Assembly (NCBI RefSeq): GCF_017565645.3
Contig: NZ_CP086136.1
Location: 9,283,501-9,347,500 of the forward strand
Length of the DNA: 64,000 nt
Reading direction: 5' to 3'
Source of the DNA: Bradyrhizobium barranii subsp. barranii
GTDB taxonomy: Bacteria > Pseudomonadota > Alphaproteobacteria > Rhizobiales > Xanthobacteraceae
Shown here: one piece after another, positions 48,777 through 57,925 of the stretch
Layout of the letters: the number at the start of each line of letters is the position of its first letter
Numbering within the stretch: position 1 is the stretch's first letter
The notes under the pieces: model-generated
The model's input: the letters and a program-made list of their open reading frames with translations, nothing else
Databases searched by the model: none
Told to the model about the DNA's origin: nothing
Position numbers and translations under genes: made by a program

Positions 48777-50171
48777 GAGCTATGCGGGATTTTGGGTGAC
48801 GAGGCGATCAGGCGGCGTGGTTTTCCGGCACTTGGATGACCTCGATGCCGTTTTCGAATCTGACACCTGCGCTGACCTTCGGCAACTGATTTGTGCCTTT
48901 CAGCCGCCGCCAGGTCTTTGATGCGGCGCAGAGCAGCTTGAACACCATCAACTTGGCAGTCGTTGACGATAACGAACCTTTCGTGCGCACCGTTCTGTGC
49001 CGGACCGTCGCGAACACGCTTTCGATGGGATTCGTCGTCCGCAAGTGGTCCCAATGCTCGGCGGGGAATTCGTAGAACGCAAGCATTGCGTCGCGATCTT
49101 TCGTCAGGCACTCGACCGCCTTGTCGTACTTCGCTCCGTATTTCTCGGCAAAGACATCGATCGCCACTTCGGCCGAAGCTCGGTTGGACGCCAAATAGAC
49201 CTCGCGCAGATCCTTCTTCATGCTGGCCTGTACCGACACTGCGACTTTGTTCAAGATATTCGCGGTTTTGTGCACCCAGCACCGCTGATGTCGCGTGGCG
49301 GGAAAGACCTCGTCGAGCGCCTTCCAGAAGCCGAGCGCGCCGTCACCGACGGCGATTTCCGGGGCGATCTTCAGCCCACGGGTTTTCGCCTCGACGAGCA
49401 GTTCGTGCCAGCTCTGCGTGCTCTCGCGCACGCCGACCTGGAAGCCGATGAGTTCCTTCTTGCCTTCCGGCGTCGCGCCGATCAGCACCAGCATGCATTC
49501 GCTGTGGTCTTCCATGCGAGCCTGCAGGAAGACGCCGTCCGCCCACACGTATACGTACCGGCGCGCCGACAGATCGCGCTTCTGCCAACGCTCGTACTCG
49601 AGCTGCCACTCCGTCGTCAGTCTGGAAACCACCCCCGGAGAAAGATTCGGCGCATCCTTGCCCAAGAGCGCCGCCAGCGCCTCCTGGAAGTCGCCCGTCG
49701 AGATGCCTCGCAGGTACAGAACCGGCAAAAGTGCATCCAAGCTCTTCGTGCGCCGTGCCCACAACGGCAGGATCGCCGAGGTGAAGCGGATCCGCTCGCC
49801 ATCGCTGGTCACCGCGCGATCGCGAATCTTTACCCGGGCGACTTCGACGGCGCCGATCCCCGTCTGGATCGTCCGCACTGGACCATGGCCGTGCCGCACG
49901 AGGCGGTCGCGGCCATCGGGACGCTTCAAGCCCTTCATCGCGGCGAGAAACGCCTCGGCTTCCATCTCGACAGCCTGCGCAAGCAGCTGCCGAGCACCAG
50001 ATCGCAAAATATTCGTCAGTGGATCGTCGATCTCATCGGGCTGACGCAGTGGGACAATGTTGCTATGCTCGTTCATGGCGTATCGCTCTCCTTGAGGTTC
50101 TGGCAGGCTCGACACCCGCCTCGATACGCCGCCTATCTCATTCCGTCATCACCCAGTTTCCCGCATAGCTC
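48777..50171 (-). mobile_element. IS256-family insertion sequence
   Basis: About 1395 bp. Terminal inverted repeats: left GAGCTATGCGGGATTTTGGG, right (reverse strand) GAGCTATGCGGGAAACTGGG. CGTCT flanks both ends (48772-48776 and 50172-50176), which may be part of a target duplication. The right end abuts a truncated istA. Confidence 0.85.
48808..50076 (-). CDS. IS256-family transposase
   Basis: 422 residues from the ATG at 50076 (ribosome binding site GGAGAGCG). Mutator-type transposase: VWADGVFLQARMEDHSECML with the first Asp, VGDGALGFWKALDEVFP with the second, and the C-terminal DHLRTTNPIESVFATVRHRT with the Glu. Frame intact. Confidence 0.95.
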   Translation of the reverse strand: MNEHSNIVPLRQPDEIDDPLTNILRSGARQLLAQAVEMEAEAFLAAMKGLKRPDGRDRLVRHGHGPVRTIQTGIGAVEVARVKIRDRAVTSDGERIRFTSAILPLWARRTKSLDALLPVLYLRGISTGDFQEALAALLGKDAPNLSPGVVSRLTTEWQLEYERWQKRDLSARRYVYVWADGVFLQARMEDHSECMLVLIGATPEGKKELIGFQVGVRESTQSWHELLVEAKTRGLKIAPEIAVGDGALGFWKALDEVFPATRHQRCWVHKTANILNKVAVSVQASMKKDLREVYLASNRASAEVAIDVFAEKYGAKYDKAVECLTKDRDAMLAFYEFPAEHWDHLRTTNPIESVFATVRHRTVRTKGSLSSTTAKLMVFKLLCAASKTWRRLKGTNQLPKVSAGVRFENGIEVIQVPENHAA

Positions 50172-50176
50172 CGTCT

Positions 50177-51574
50177 GCTGGGTTGAGCTGGCCGCTTCCG
50201 GAGGGAATGACCGATGAAGACCTGGAGCTTTTGCTTTTCCCGGCCCCACGACCAGCGTCTCAGAGCCCGCAGCGGCCGGTGCCCGACTGGAGCTACATCG
50301 ATAAAGAGCTCCGCCGGCGCAACGTAACCCGTCGCCTGCTCTGGGAGGAGTATCGCGCCGTTAATCCCGACGGTTTCGGGTACACGTGGTTCTGCACTAC
50401 CTACGAGGCCTGGAAGGGGCGGGTCCGACCTTCGATGCGGCAGATTCATCTGGGCGGCGAGAAGGTGTTCGTGGATTTCGCCGGCGACACCATCGACATC
50501 GTCGATCCGCTGACCGGGGAAGTGCAGCCGATGAAGCTGTTCGTCGCGGCGATGGGCGCTTCGAACTACACCTACGCCGAGGCCTGCCCCAGCGAGAGCT
50601 TGGCCGACTGGATCCGGGCCCACGTCAACTTGTTCACGTTTTTGAGCGGAACGCCGACGTTCGTGGTCTGCGACAACCTCAAAGCCGCCGTCAGCAACCC
50701 CGACCGCTACGATCCCGGCCTCAATCGCACTTATGCCGAGATGGCGAGCCATTACGGCACGGCCATTCTCGCCGCACGGCCGCGGCGCCCAAAAGACAAG
50801 GCGAAGGTCGAGGTCGCGGTGCAAATCGCCCAGCGCTGGATTCTGGCCCGGCTGCGCAATCAGCGCTTCTTTTCCCGGGCCGAGCTCAACGCCGCCATCA
50901 AGACACTCGTCGACGAACTCAATGCTCGTCAAATGCGTGGCTTCGGCTCAAGCCGCGCCGAACTGTTTGCCGAACTCGACAAACCCAAGCTAACCCCGCT
51001 GCCAGATCAGCCTTATGCCTTCGCACGCTGGAAGCGCTGCCGCCTCGCTCCCGATTATCATGTCGAGGTCGACGGCCATTGGTACTCCGCGCCGTATCGT
51101 CTGATTGGCGAGCTGGTCGATGCCCGTATCGACGATCGGACGGTCGAGATCTTCCACAAGGGCCAGCGGATCGCCAGCCATGCCCGCGCGCCCAACCGAC
51201 GCGGACACACCACCATCGCCGACCACATGCCGAGCGCCCATCGCCGCTACGGCAAATGGACCCCCGCCGCGGTGATCGCCGCCGGCGAGCGGATCGGTCC
51301 TTCGACAGCAGCGTTTTTCCAGGCCGTGATCGACGCCCGGCCCCATCCAGAACAAGGCTTTCGAACCTGCCTTGGCATTCTGGCGCTCGTCAAAAGCTAC
51401 GGCGCCGAACGCCTCGACGCAGCCTGCCGGAGGGGCATCCTCATCAAGGCGCGCTCCGTCGCCTCGATTAGATCGATCCTCCAGAACGGCCTCGATCGCA
51501 CGTTCTTCGACGAATCTTTCGAGCACCAGCCCCTGCGCCACGGCAATATCCGCGGACGCGACTACTTCCACTGA
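50177..51574 (+). pseudogene. istA: istA, IS21 transposase, N-terminally truncated
   Basis: Coding starts immediately at the IS256 border (AGLSWPLPEGMTDEDLE) without the helix-turn-helix start that IstA proteins have, so about 40-50 residues are missing. The DDE core is present (VFVDFAGDTIDIVDPLTG, FVVCDNLKAAV, KDKAKVEVAVQIAQRW). A shortened product could start at TTG 50183 behind no clear ribosome binding site. Confidence 0.8.
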
Positions 51575-51592
51575 AGCAAGGAGAGACCCGGC

Positions 51593-52354
51593 ATGCTTAA
51601 CCACCCAACCCACGAACGGCTGATCGAGCTTGGCCTGACCGGAATGGCCAAGGCCTTCGAGGAGCAGCGCCGATCGCCCGATCTCGAAGCCCTGCCGTTC
51701 GAAGATCGCATCGGCCTGTTGGTCGACCGCGAAGCCGCCGAACGCGACACCAGGCGGCTCACCACGCGCCTCAAGATCGCCGCACTGCGCCAGACTGCTT
51801 GCGTCGAGGACGTCGATCTGCGCACCCCGCGGGGCATCGACCGCGCCGTTTTCGCCAAACTCGTCGAAGGTCGCTGGATCGATCGCCACGAGAATTTGCT
51901 CGTCACCGGGGCAACCGGCCTGGGCAAAAGTTGGTTAGCCTGCGCGCTCGGCCACAAGGCCTGCCGCGACAACCGATCAGTCCTCTATCATCGCGTTCCA
52001 AGGCTGTTCGAGGCGCTCGCGCTCGCGCGCGGAGACGGACGTTACGCTCGGCTCCTCAAAAGCCTCGGCCGCGCTCAGCTTCTGATTTTGGATGATTGGG
52101 GACTATCGGTGCTCACCGCCGCGGAACGCCGCGATCTGCTCGAAATCCTCGAGGACCGCCATGGCCGCGCATCCACCATCGTCACAAGTCAGCTCCCCGT
52201 GGACACCTGGCATGGAGCCATTGGGGACCCCACGGTCGCCGACGCCATTCTCGATCGCCTCGTCCACAACGCCCACCGCCTCCAGCTCACCGGAGAAAGC
52301 ATGCGAAAACGCAGCGCCAAAACCATCACCCTTGACGGCCAACCAGAACACTGA
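51593..52354 (+). CDS. istB: IstB, IS21 helper ATPase
   Basis: 253 residues of the IstB/DnaC-like AAA+ family: Walker A GATGLGKSW, Walker B LLILDDWGL, and SQLPVDTWH. It follows istA by 18 bases with a good ribosome binding site (AAGGAGAG). Intact. Confidence 0.93.
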   Translation: MLNHPTHERLIELGLTGMAKAFEEQRRSPDLEALPFEDRIGLLVDREAAERDTRRLTTRLKIAALRQTACVEDVDLRTPRGIDRAVFAKLVEGRWIDRHENLLVTGATGLGKSWLACALGHKACRDNRSVLYHRVPRLFEALALARGDGRYARLLKSLGRAQLLILDDWGLSVLTAAERRDLLEILEDRHGRASTIVTSQLPVDTWHGAIGDPTVADAILDRLVHNAHRLQLTGESMRKRSAKTITLDGQPEH

Positions 52355-52381
52355 CTCTATCTCCCATCGGCCGTAGCGGGC

Positions 52382-52438
52382 TGCTCACGATCGTCTGAAT
52401 TCAGTGCTCACGATCGCGCGAAATCGATGCTCACGATC
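52382..52438. repeat. three 11-bp direct repeats at the IS21 right end
   Basis: TGCTCACGATC occurs at 52382, 52404 and 52428, spaced 22 and 24 bases. They are subterminal transposase-binding repeats of the IS21 element and extend into the reading frame of the neighbouring HlyD fragment. Confidence 0.8.
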
Positions 52439-52439
52439 C

Positions 52440-53200
52440 GTGAAATCCGCAGTCTGCTGGGCGATCGCCTGCTCGCGCGTCAGGCGGGCCATTTCGACCG
52501 TCGAGACGCTGCCCGATTTGATCAGTGACGAGGCCCGCTCGACGGCGGCCACTGCCTTCTCCCGTCGCGCGGCCGCGGCCTCGATCGCCGACTGGATTTC
52601 GGCAATGCGCGCCTGGAGCTGGAGGATGCGACCGTCGCGGAACTGGGCCGCCTGGCGGGCGAGGTCCTGTTGCGCCGTCTCGGCGGCCGCAAGCTTGGCG
52701 GCGAAACTCGGGCGCTCATTTTCCATCCGGGACATCTGCCGCCGAAGATCGTCGAGCCGCACGCGATCGCCACGCGCGTTGACGACATGAAGGATCGCGT
52801 CGCCCTCATGGACCACGCTGAGTTGCGTCGAGCCTTGCGGCGGCTTCGCGCTCACGGTGCCGTCAATCGGCGAGCGCAACGTCACGATCCTGGCATTGAC
52901 CACGGCCGCAACGCTCGAGGTCTGCAGCACGGCCTTCAGCGGCAACCATCCGAAGACGGCCACAATCGCATGGCCAATGCCGACCTTGAGCAGGCGGCGA
53001 ACCGGCGCGAGCCTGCAGGTACTTCGGGATGGGAAGCACTATCGCTGACGGGCTCGCTCACCGGCTCGTCGTGCGCCGGCTGCAACCGATCCTGCAAATC
53101 GCGCTGCAACCCTCGTGCGCCCGATTCCTCGTCCTTGCTGCTCCGATTCGTGTGATTGCGTGCAGGCTTGAAGATAGCGGACCTTTCGTCCCGCGGGCGC
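52440..53200 (-). pseudogene. HlyD-family secretion adaptor, truncated and frameshifted
   Basis: The clear part (52963 downward) has a membrane segment (VAVFGWLPLKAVL), a biotinyl-lipoyl-like strand VTLRSPIDGTVSAKPPQG and a long coiled coil (DLRRQMSRMENERPSFAAKLAAAE and onward), as in HlyD-type periplasmic adaptors. It is cut at about 52440 by the IS21 end; the last residues of the open frame are IS sequence. Upstream, a plausible N-terminus (RSAIFKPARN to SHPEVPAGSRR) is in another frame, with the break near 53000, and no start codon is visible. Confidence 0.75.
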
Positions 53201-53330
53201 CGACCGCAATTATGTCATCGTGTGGGGTCCGGACGCCGATCGGCGTCCCAAGTACTTGATTGACTTCGCGCGTACGGGGGTCAATGTTCAGCGTCGATTC
53301 ACAGCCAACTCTATCTCGCCCACGGCGACA

Positions 53331-56300
53331 TCAGCCCCTGAGTCGGTTTTGCAGTGCCTGCCGATCGACGACGAGCTGGTCCAGGTGGACTGTCTGCCCT
53401 CCTTGCTCCAATTGCCTAACCAGCGCCCGCGTCCCGTCCACGACAAAGACGCCGCAATCATAACTATTCCGCTGCTGGGCCATGCCGGCTGGCTCCAGGC
53501 GGAGGTCCAGCCTACCTGCGAGATGTTCTGCATCCTTGTTGTTGAGTCCGTAGGAATCGTAGTGATAGGCGACCGGCCGCCCCCGGTCGCTGCGATCAAC
53601 GAACAGCAGCGACCAATGGTTGCCGAGGCTATTAGGATCTTCAGGATCGGCATTAATCACGGGCAGGAACAGGAAGTCGGCTGTATCATTACCATTATCA
53701 TCATGGACGATGCGCTGGAATTCGGTTAGCACGACGCCATCGTCGTTAGAGCGCAGATAATTTAGGACGATGAGGGGATTCACGAACCGCGTCCGGGCGG
53801 CGAGATTTGGATAGTACCTCTGCAAATCCTGCTCCTGGAGCCGGTAATCCCTGTCAATATGCTCGTCGCCCAGCCATTCCGTGTCCTCGAGCACCAGCCC
53901 ATGGCCGTGAGACGAGACTGTCGGATCTAAAGCCCCGATCTGAGCATTAGCGGAGGTGCTCTGAAACGGCCGTACAGAATTAGCATCGTCGCGTGATTCG
54001 GACGACGTGGGCGCAGTCAGATCAACCAATGGAAAACCGCGGTAGGTGCCTGAGCGAGCCCCGGCAGCGGGCGCCGGCGCAAAGTGAGCATCGTCGCGCA
54101 ATTCGGACGGCGTGGGCGCATCCAGATGCACCAATGACTCAAGACCGCCGTAGATGTCTGACGGAGCCCTGCCGGTTGATGGTGAGGCCGGTTCTTGCAT
54201 CTGCCGTCGCGCCAGCTCCTCGCGCAACCACGCCAAAGCTTCATCATCCGAGAAGGCTGGCGCCGGAGAAAGCCCCTGCGGCGAGCCGGGCTGTCGAGCG
54301 CCCTGGTGATGCCCCGGTACTGGCCCGGCAAACAGCGGCCGAAAGTCAGGCGCCGGGGCCCAAGCATTGTCACGCAACTCGAATGGTGTGCGCGGATTCG
54401 GATTAACCGCTGCCTCAAGACCGGCGTAGGTGTCTGAGCGAGCCCTGGCAGGATGCGCTGGCGCAAAATGAGCATCGTCGCGCAACTCGGACGGCGTCGG
54501 CGCATTCAGATCAACAAATGGCTCAAGACCAGCGTAGGTGTCTGAACGGGCCCTGGCAGGATGCGCTGGCGCAAAATGAGCATCGTCGCGCAACTCGGAC
54601 GGCGTCGGCGCATTCAGATCAACAAATGGCTCAAGACCAGCGTAGGTGTCTGAACGAGCCCTGGCAGGATGCGCTGGCGCAAAATGAGCATCGTCGCGCA
54701 ACTCGGACGGCGTCGGCGCATTCAGATCAACAAATGGCTCAAGACCAGCGTAGGTGTCTGAACGAGCCCTGGCAGGATGCGCCGGCGCAAAGTGAGCATC
54801 GTCGCGCAACTCGGACGGCGTCGGCGCATTCAGATCAACAAATGGCTCAAGACCAGCGTAGGTGTCTGAACGAGCCCTGGCAGGATGCGCCGGCGCAAAG
54901 TGAGCATCGTCGCGCAACTCGGACGGCGTCGGCGCATTCAGATCAACAAATGGCTCAAGACCAGCGTAGGTGTCTGAACGAGCCCTGGCAGGATGCGCCG
55001 GCGCAAAGTGAGCATCGTCGCGCAACTCGGACGGCGTCGGCGCATTCAGATCAACAAATGGCTCAAGACCAGCGTAGGTGTCTGAACGAGCCCCGGCAGG
55101 ATGCGCCGGCGCAAAGTGAGCATCGTCGCGCAACTCGGACGGCGTCGGCGCATTCAAATCAACAAATGGCTCAAGACCAGCGTAGGTGTCTGAACGAGCC
55201 CTGGCAGGATGCGCCGGCGCAAAGTGAGCATCGTCGCGCAACTCGGACGGCGTCGGCGCATTCAGATCAACAAATGGCTCAAGACCAGCGTAGGTGTCTG
55301 AACGGGCCCTGGCAGGATGCGCTGGCGCAAAATGAGCATCGTCGCGCAACTCGGACGGCGTCGGCGCATTCAGATCAACAGATGGCTCAAGCCTGCCCTT
55401 AGCATGTGACGGGGGCCTGGATGGTGATGCTGGTTCGTGCAGCTGTTCACCCAACCAAACCCAAGCTCCCGCGCTTGGGCTTGCCGGCGTTGAGGGAAGA
55501 TCCTGCGCCGAGCCGGGATGCCGATCGCCCCACGCGGCCGGCGAGCTCGGCTGCTCAGGGCCTGGCAGCCCCAGCTCTCGGTTCGCCTCGATGAGTTTTA
55601 AGTAGCTGCGAAGATGCGACAAATCGGGACGGTATCTTGCGCCTCCGGTCCGTTGGAACGCCAGCACATCGTTGTCCAGCGTTAACTGCTCCTTGCTAGA
55701 GCCGTTAAGTCGCCCGATGATGCTCTCTTTGCGATTCCCTTTAAGCCACGCACTCAGCGCGCGAAGACGTGTCGCCCGCTTTTGCGCAGACCCCTTATCC
55801 TTCGCAGTTTTAACATGTTTCAGAGCTTGGCTCAGCGCGCCCTCGATGAGGGGCGCATCTTCTGGATGAGGAACCAGGCGACGTGGGGCACCGAGGACGC
55901 GGGGTTCGGGAGCTTCGGCTTCTTCACCCCCACGCAAGAGCCGCCGGAGAACATCCAGGGCCGATGTAATGCGGTGCTGGGGGTCACGGCCCAATCTCCG
56001 GTACGCCGCAATTTCCTCATCCAGCGGTGTACCTTTTCGTAGCCGAGAAGCTACGGACCCCCCATGCTCTGCGTTGACCCAGCGAACAAATCTCCCAAGC
56101 CCGGAAACACTGTTATTGATGGCGCCTGGGGTGAGCTTGCGCCGCTTGGCGTCTACACGAAACCTCGCCAAGAGCTCCGCGTCTTCCCCCGGGAGCGGCT
56201 CGCCGATCAGCTCGTTTTGCGACAGCATCGGAGCCTGCATCTGCGATGGGGACGCCGCCAGTTGATGGGATGGCGTCTGCATCAGCTGCCGCTCAACGGC

Positions 56301-57653
56301 GACGCCCTGCGGATTGCTTAGCGTCTTCTGCCTCTTCGCTGATCTCAACTCCCCTATATCATGCTCATTGATGACGAGAACCTGCTCGCCTGGCCCGAGC
56401 GGGTTCCTGTGACGTTTATCCGTCAGTTCGTCGTCATGGTGGCGCCAGTTCAGGGACCCTGCAGCATCCAATGCCAGGCCATGCGGCGGTGAAACCCCAT
56501 GGTCGGCGCGGGGCAAGTTCAAGTCACGAAAAGACCCTCCTGCATCCGCTGCTTGTTGATGGTGCGCAATTGTCTCGATAGGCGGCGAGGAGCTGGGTCC
56601 GTCCATCGTCTCCAAAAGCAGATCCTGCTGGTTCGCAGGCAGAGTCTCCGGCCAGCTGATAGCTCCGCTCGAGCTGTGCTGTGCAGTCGCGGCCCGGGTC
56701 CGGCTCGGCTCAGCGCGAACCGCGCCTTCGAAATCAGGAACGGGGCGAATATGAGGCCGGAGCTCGATCGCTCTAGCACCCGCCGGCGACCTCAGGAGAT
56801 GAGCCAGTGCGGCCCCGGCTTTTCTGCGGCCACGGGGGTCCGCCTCCTTATACTGGCTGACATCATTATCCAGCGAGCCGTCGCCAAGTCGAGCAGCAAT
56901 GCCGGGCTTATCGTTCTCACGGAGGTAATCACTGAAATCGATAAGAAGAGTTGCATACTTCCTGACGGTGTTGGCGGTGCCTGACGCTGCATCTTCCTTG
57001 TACCCTTTGATGAGATCCGCATCTTGGGAATAGGGATTCAGCTCAACCCGGCTTGCAATCGGCGCGATGCCGCCCGGCGATTGGGAGGCTCGAAGATGAA
57101 CCAGTGGCGTAGCGATGGCCTGCCCCTCCTGCTTGCCGAACTCCAGGGCATCCTCGACCAGCGACTCTTCGGAAAGCCGGGCAGCAATGCCCGGCTTTCC
57201 GTTCTTTACGAGCCAATGCCCCAATCCGAGAAGACAACGTACATTGCGCCTGACGGTGCGCTCGGAGGCCCCAGCCTTGAAGAGTGCCGGCCCGAGCCCC
57301 TCAATAAGAGACGCATCGTCGGAATAAACAGGATCCATGCCGCTTCCTGCGAAAACCAAATTTGCATGGCCGAGCGGCAGCGCCGACGCATTCAGCGTCG
57401 TTCCACCGCCTTCACCGTGCGGAGCCGGCGTATATGGTTGCCCGCTCGCCCGCACGATGGGTCGCGCCTCAGATCGCGATGCATCCGCTTGATAGGCGCG
57501 GACCTGCATGAGCACGGGAGCGGACAGGACAGCGACCTCGCTCAGCTGCCGCTGAAAGGCCGCCGCCTCTGCCGACGAGTCGGCTGGAGAGGCATCTTGC
57601 GCGTCCACGCTATCCGTTTGTTGCCCCCCCCGATTCATTGAGACGAATTTCAT
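53331..57653 (-). CDS. NopD/Bel2-5-like type III effector with Ulp1 SUMO-protease domain
   Basis: 1440 residues. Order: disordered N-terminus; four related helical modules of about 85 residues (111-190, 209-290, 489-573, 597-690); an EAR-like DLNLP (377-381); a basic SAKRQK (438-443) as possible nuclear signal; nine 36-residue repeats (755-1078), each with VDLNAPTP, i.e. a DLNxP EAR motif; degenerate repeats to about 1200; and a C-terminal Ulp1/C48 peptidase with His1346 (NHWSLL), Asp1366 (YDSYG), Gln1394 and Cys1400 (SYDCGVF), so the triad is complete. This is the layout of NopD, Bel2-5 and XopD, which act in the plant nucleus. The ribosome binding site at 57653 is weak and no clear tts box precedes it. 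Confidence 0.88.
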   Translation of the reverse strand: MKFVSMNRGGQQTDSVDAQDASPADSSAEAAAFQRQLSEVAVLSAPVLMQVRAYQADASRSEARPIVRASGQPYTPAPHGEGGGTTLNASALPLGHANLVFAGSGMDPVYSDDASLIEGLGPALFKAGASERTVRRNVRCLLGLGHWLVKNGKPGIAARLSEESLVEDALEFGKQEGQAIATPLVHLRASQSPGGIAPIASRVELNPYSQDADLIKGYKEDAASGTANTVRKYATLLIDFSDYLRENDKPGIAARLGDGSLDNDVSQYKEADPRGRRKAGAALAHLLRSPAGARAIELRPHIRPVPDFEGAVRAEPSRTRAATAQHSSSGAISWPETLPANQQDLLLETMDGPSSSPPIETIAHHQQAADAGGSFRDLNLPRADHGVSPPHGLALDAAGSLNWRHHDDELTDKRHRNPLGPGEQVLVINEHDIGELRSAKRQKTLSNPQGVAVERQLMQTPSHQLAASPSQMQAPMLSQNELIGEPLPGEDAELLARFRVDAKRRKLTPGAINNSVSGLGRFVRWVNAEHGGSVASRLRKGTPLDEEIAAYRRLGRDPQHRITSALDVLRRLLRGGEEAEAPEPRVLGAPRRLVPHPEDAPLIEGALSQALKHVKTAKDKGSAQKRATRLRALSAWLKGNRKESIIGRLNGSSKEQLTLDNDVLAFQRTGGARYRPDLSHLRSYLKLIEANRELGLPGPEQPSSPAAWGDRHPGSAQDLPSTPASPSAGAWVWLGEQLHEPASPSRPPSHAKGRLEPSVDLNAPTPSELRDDAHFAPAHPARARSDTYAGLEPFVDLNAPTPSELRDDAHFAPAHPARARSDTYAGLEPFVDLNAPTPSELRDDAHFAPAHPAGARSDTYAGLEPFVDLNAPTPSELRDDAHFAPAHPARARSDTYAGLEPFVDLNAPTPSELRDDAHFAPAHPARARSDTYAGLEPFVDLNAPTPSELRDDAHFAPAHPARARSDTYAGLEPFVDLNAPTPSELRDDAHFAPAHPARARSDTYAGLEPFVDLNAPTPSELRDDAHFAPAHPARARSDTYAGLEPFVDLNAPTPSELRDDAHFAPAHPARARSDTYAGLEAAVNPNPRTPFELRDNAWAPAPDFRPLFAGPVPGHHQGARQPGSPQGLSPAPAFSDDEALAWLREELARRQMQEPASPSTGRAPSDIYGGLESLVHLDAPTPSELRDDAHFAPAPAAGARSGTYRGFPLVDLTAPTSSESRDDANSVRPFQSTSANAQIGALDPTVSSHGHGLVLEDTEWLGDEHIDRDYRLQEQDLQRYYPNLAARTRFVNPLIVLNYLRSNDDGVVLTEFQRIVHDDNGNDTADFLFLPVINADPEDPNSLGNHWSLLFVDRSDRGRPVAYHYDSYGLNNKDAEHLAGRLDLRLEPAGMAQQRNSYDCGVFVVDGTRALVRQLEQGGQTVHLDQLVVDRQALQNRLRG
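54420..55391 (-). repeat. nine tandem 108-bp repeats inside the NopD-like gene
   Basis: Nine units of 108 bp (36 codons) are nearly identical at DNA level, differing at a few single positions (for example one unit encodes PAGAR where the others encode PARAR). Units on the two flanks are more diverged, as expected if the array grows in the centre. It is prone to copy-number change and misassembly. Confidence 0.95.
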
Positions 57654-57925
57654 GTGTACTCACTTTCGAAGATGAAGAGCCTGGAGCGCTGATCGCATGC
57701 GCCTGGACTTGAGACGACACATCGCCGGCATTTGACGGTTCAGCTGCCAAGCGAAAGGAAGTTGGGGTCACGACGCTCCCGATCGAATTTCAATCGGACC
57801 CTGTTGTCGATCTGTTCGAGGAAGCCCGCGCCGGCTTCGAGCTCATCGAGGATTTCCTCTCGGTGAGAAACGGTCCACTTGATCGTGTCACCACAGCGAC
57901 GCTCTGGCGCGGGACACCCAGGTAA
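57654..57925. other. gap between the two effector genes with a possible gene tail
   Basis: A minus-strand frame (about 57900-57752) reads DTIKWTVSHREEILDELEAG and on to a stop. It looks like the C-terminal end of a helical protein but has no start here and no family I recognise. Confidence 0.25.

Larger units (their letters stand above)
50172..52450 (+). mobile_element. IS21-family insertion sequence, left end missing
   Basis: It contains istA and istB. The right end carries three copies of TGCTCACGATC (52382-52392, 52404-52414, 52428-52438), the multiple terminal repeats typical of IS21. No matching repeats are found at the left; the element begins in the middle of istA where IS256 ends, so its left end and the istA start are lost. 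Confidence 0.8.

Noticed and set aside
48997..50217. A 406-codon plus-strand ORF opposite the IS256 transposase
   Set aside because: Antisense shadow of a well-conserved transposase.
54420..55391. CRISPR array
   Set aside because: The repeats are contiguous 108-bp coding units without variable spacers.
54518..55402. A 294-codon plus-strand ORF across the 108-bp repeats
   Set aside because: It is the antisense frame of the repeat array, kept open because the unit length is a multiple of three and contains no stop in that frame. It has no start context, and the sense strand codes for the EAR-repeat protein.
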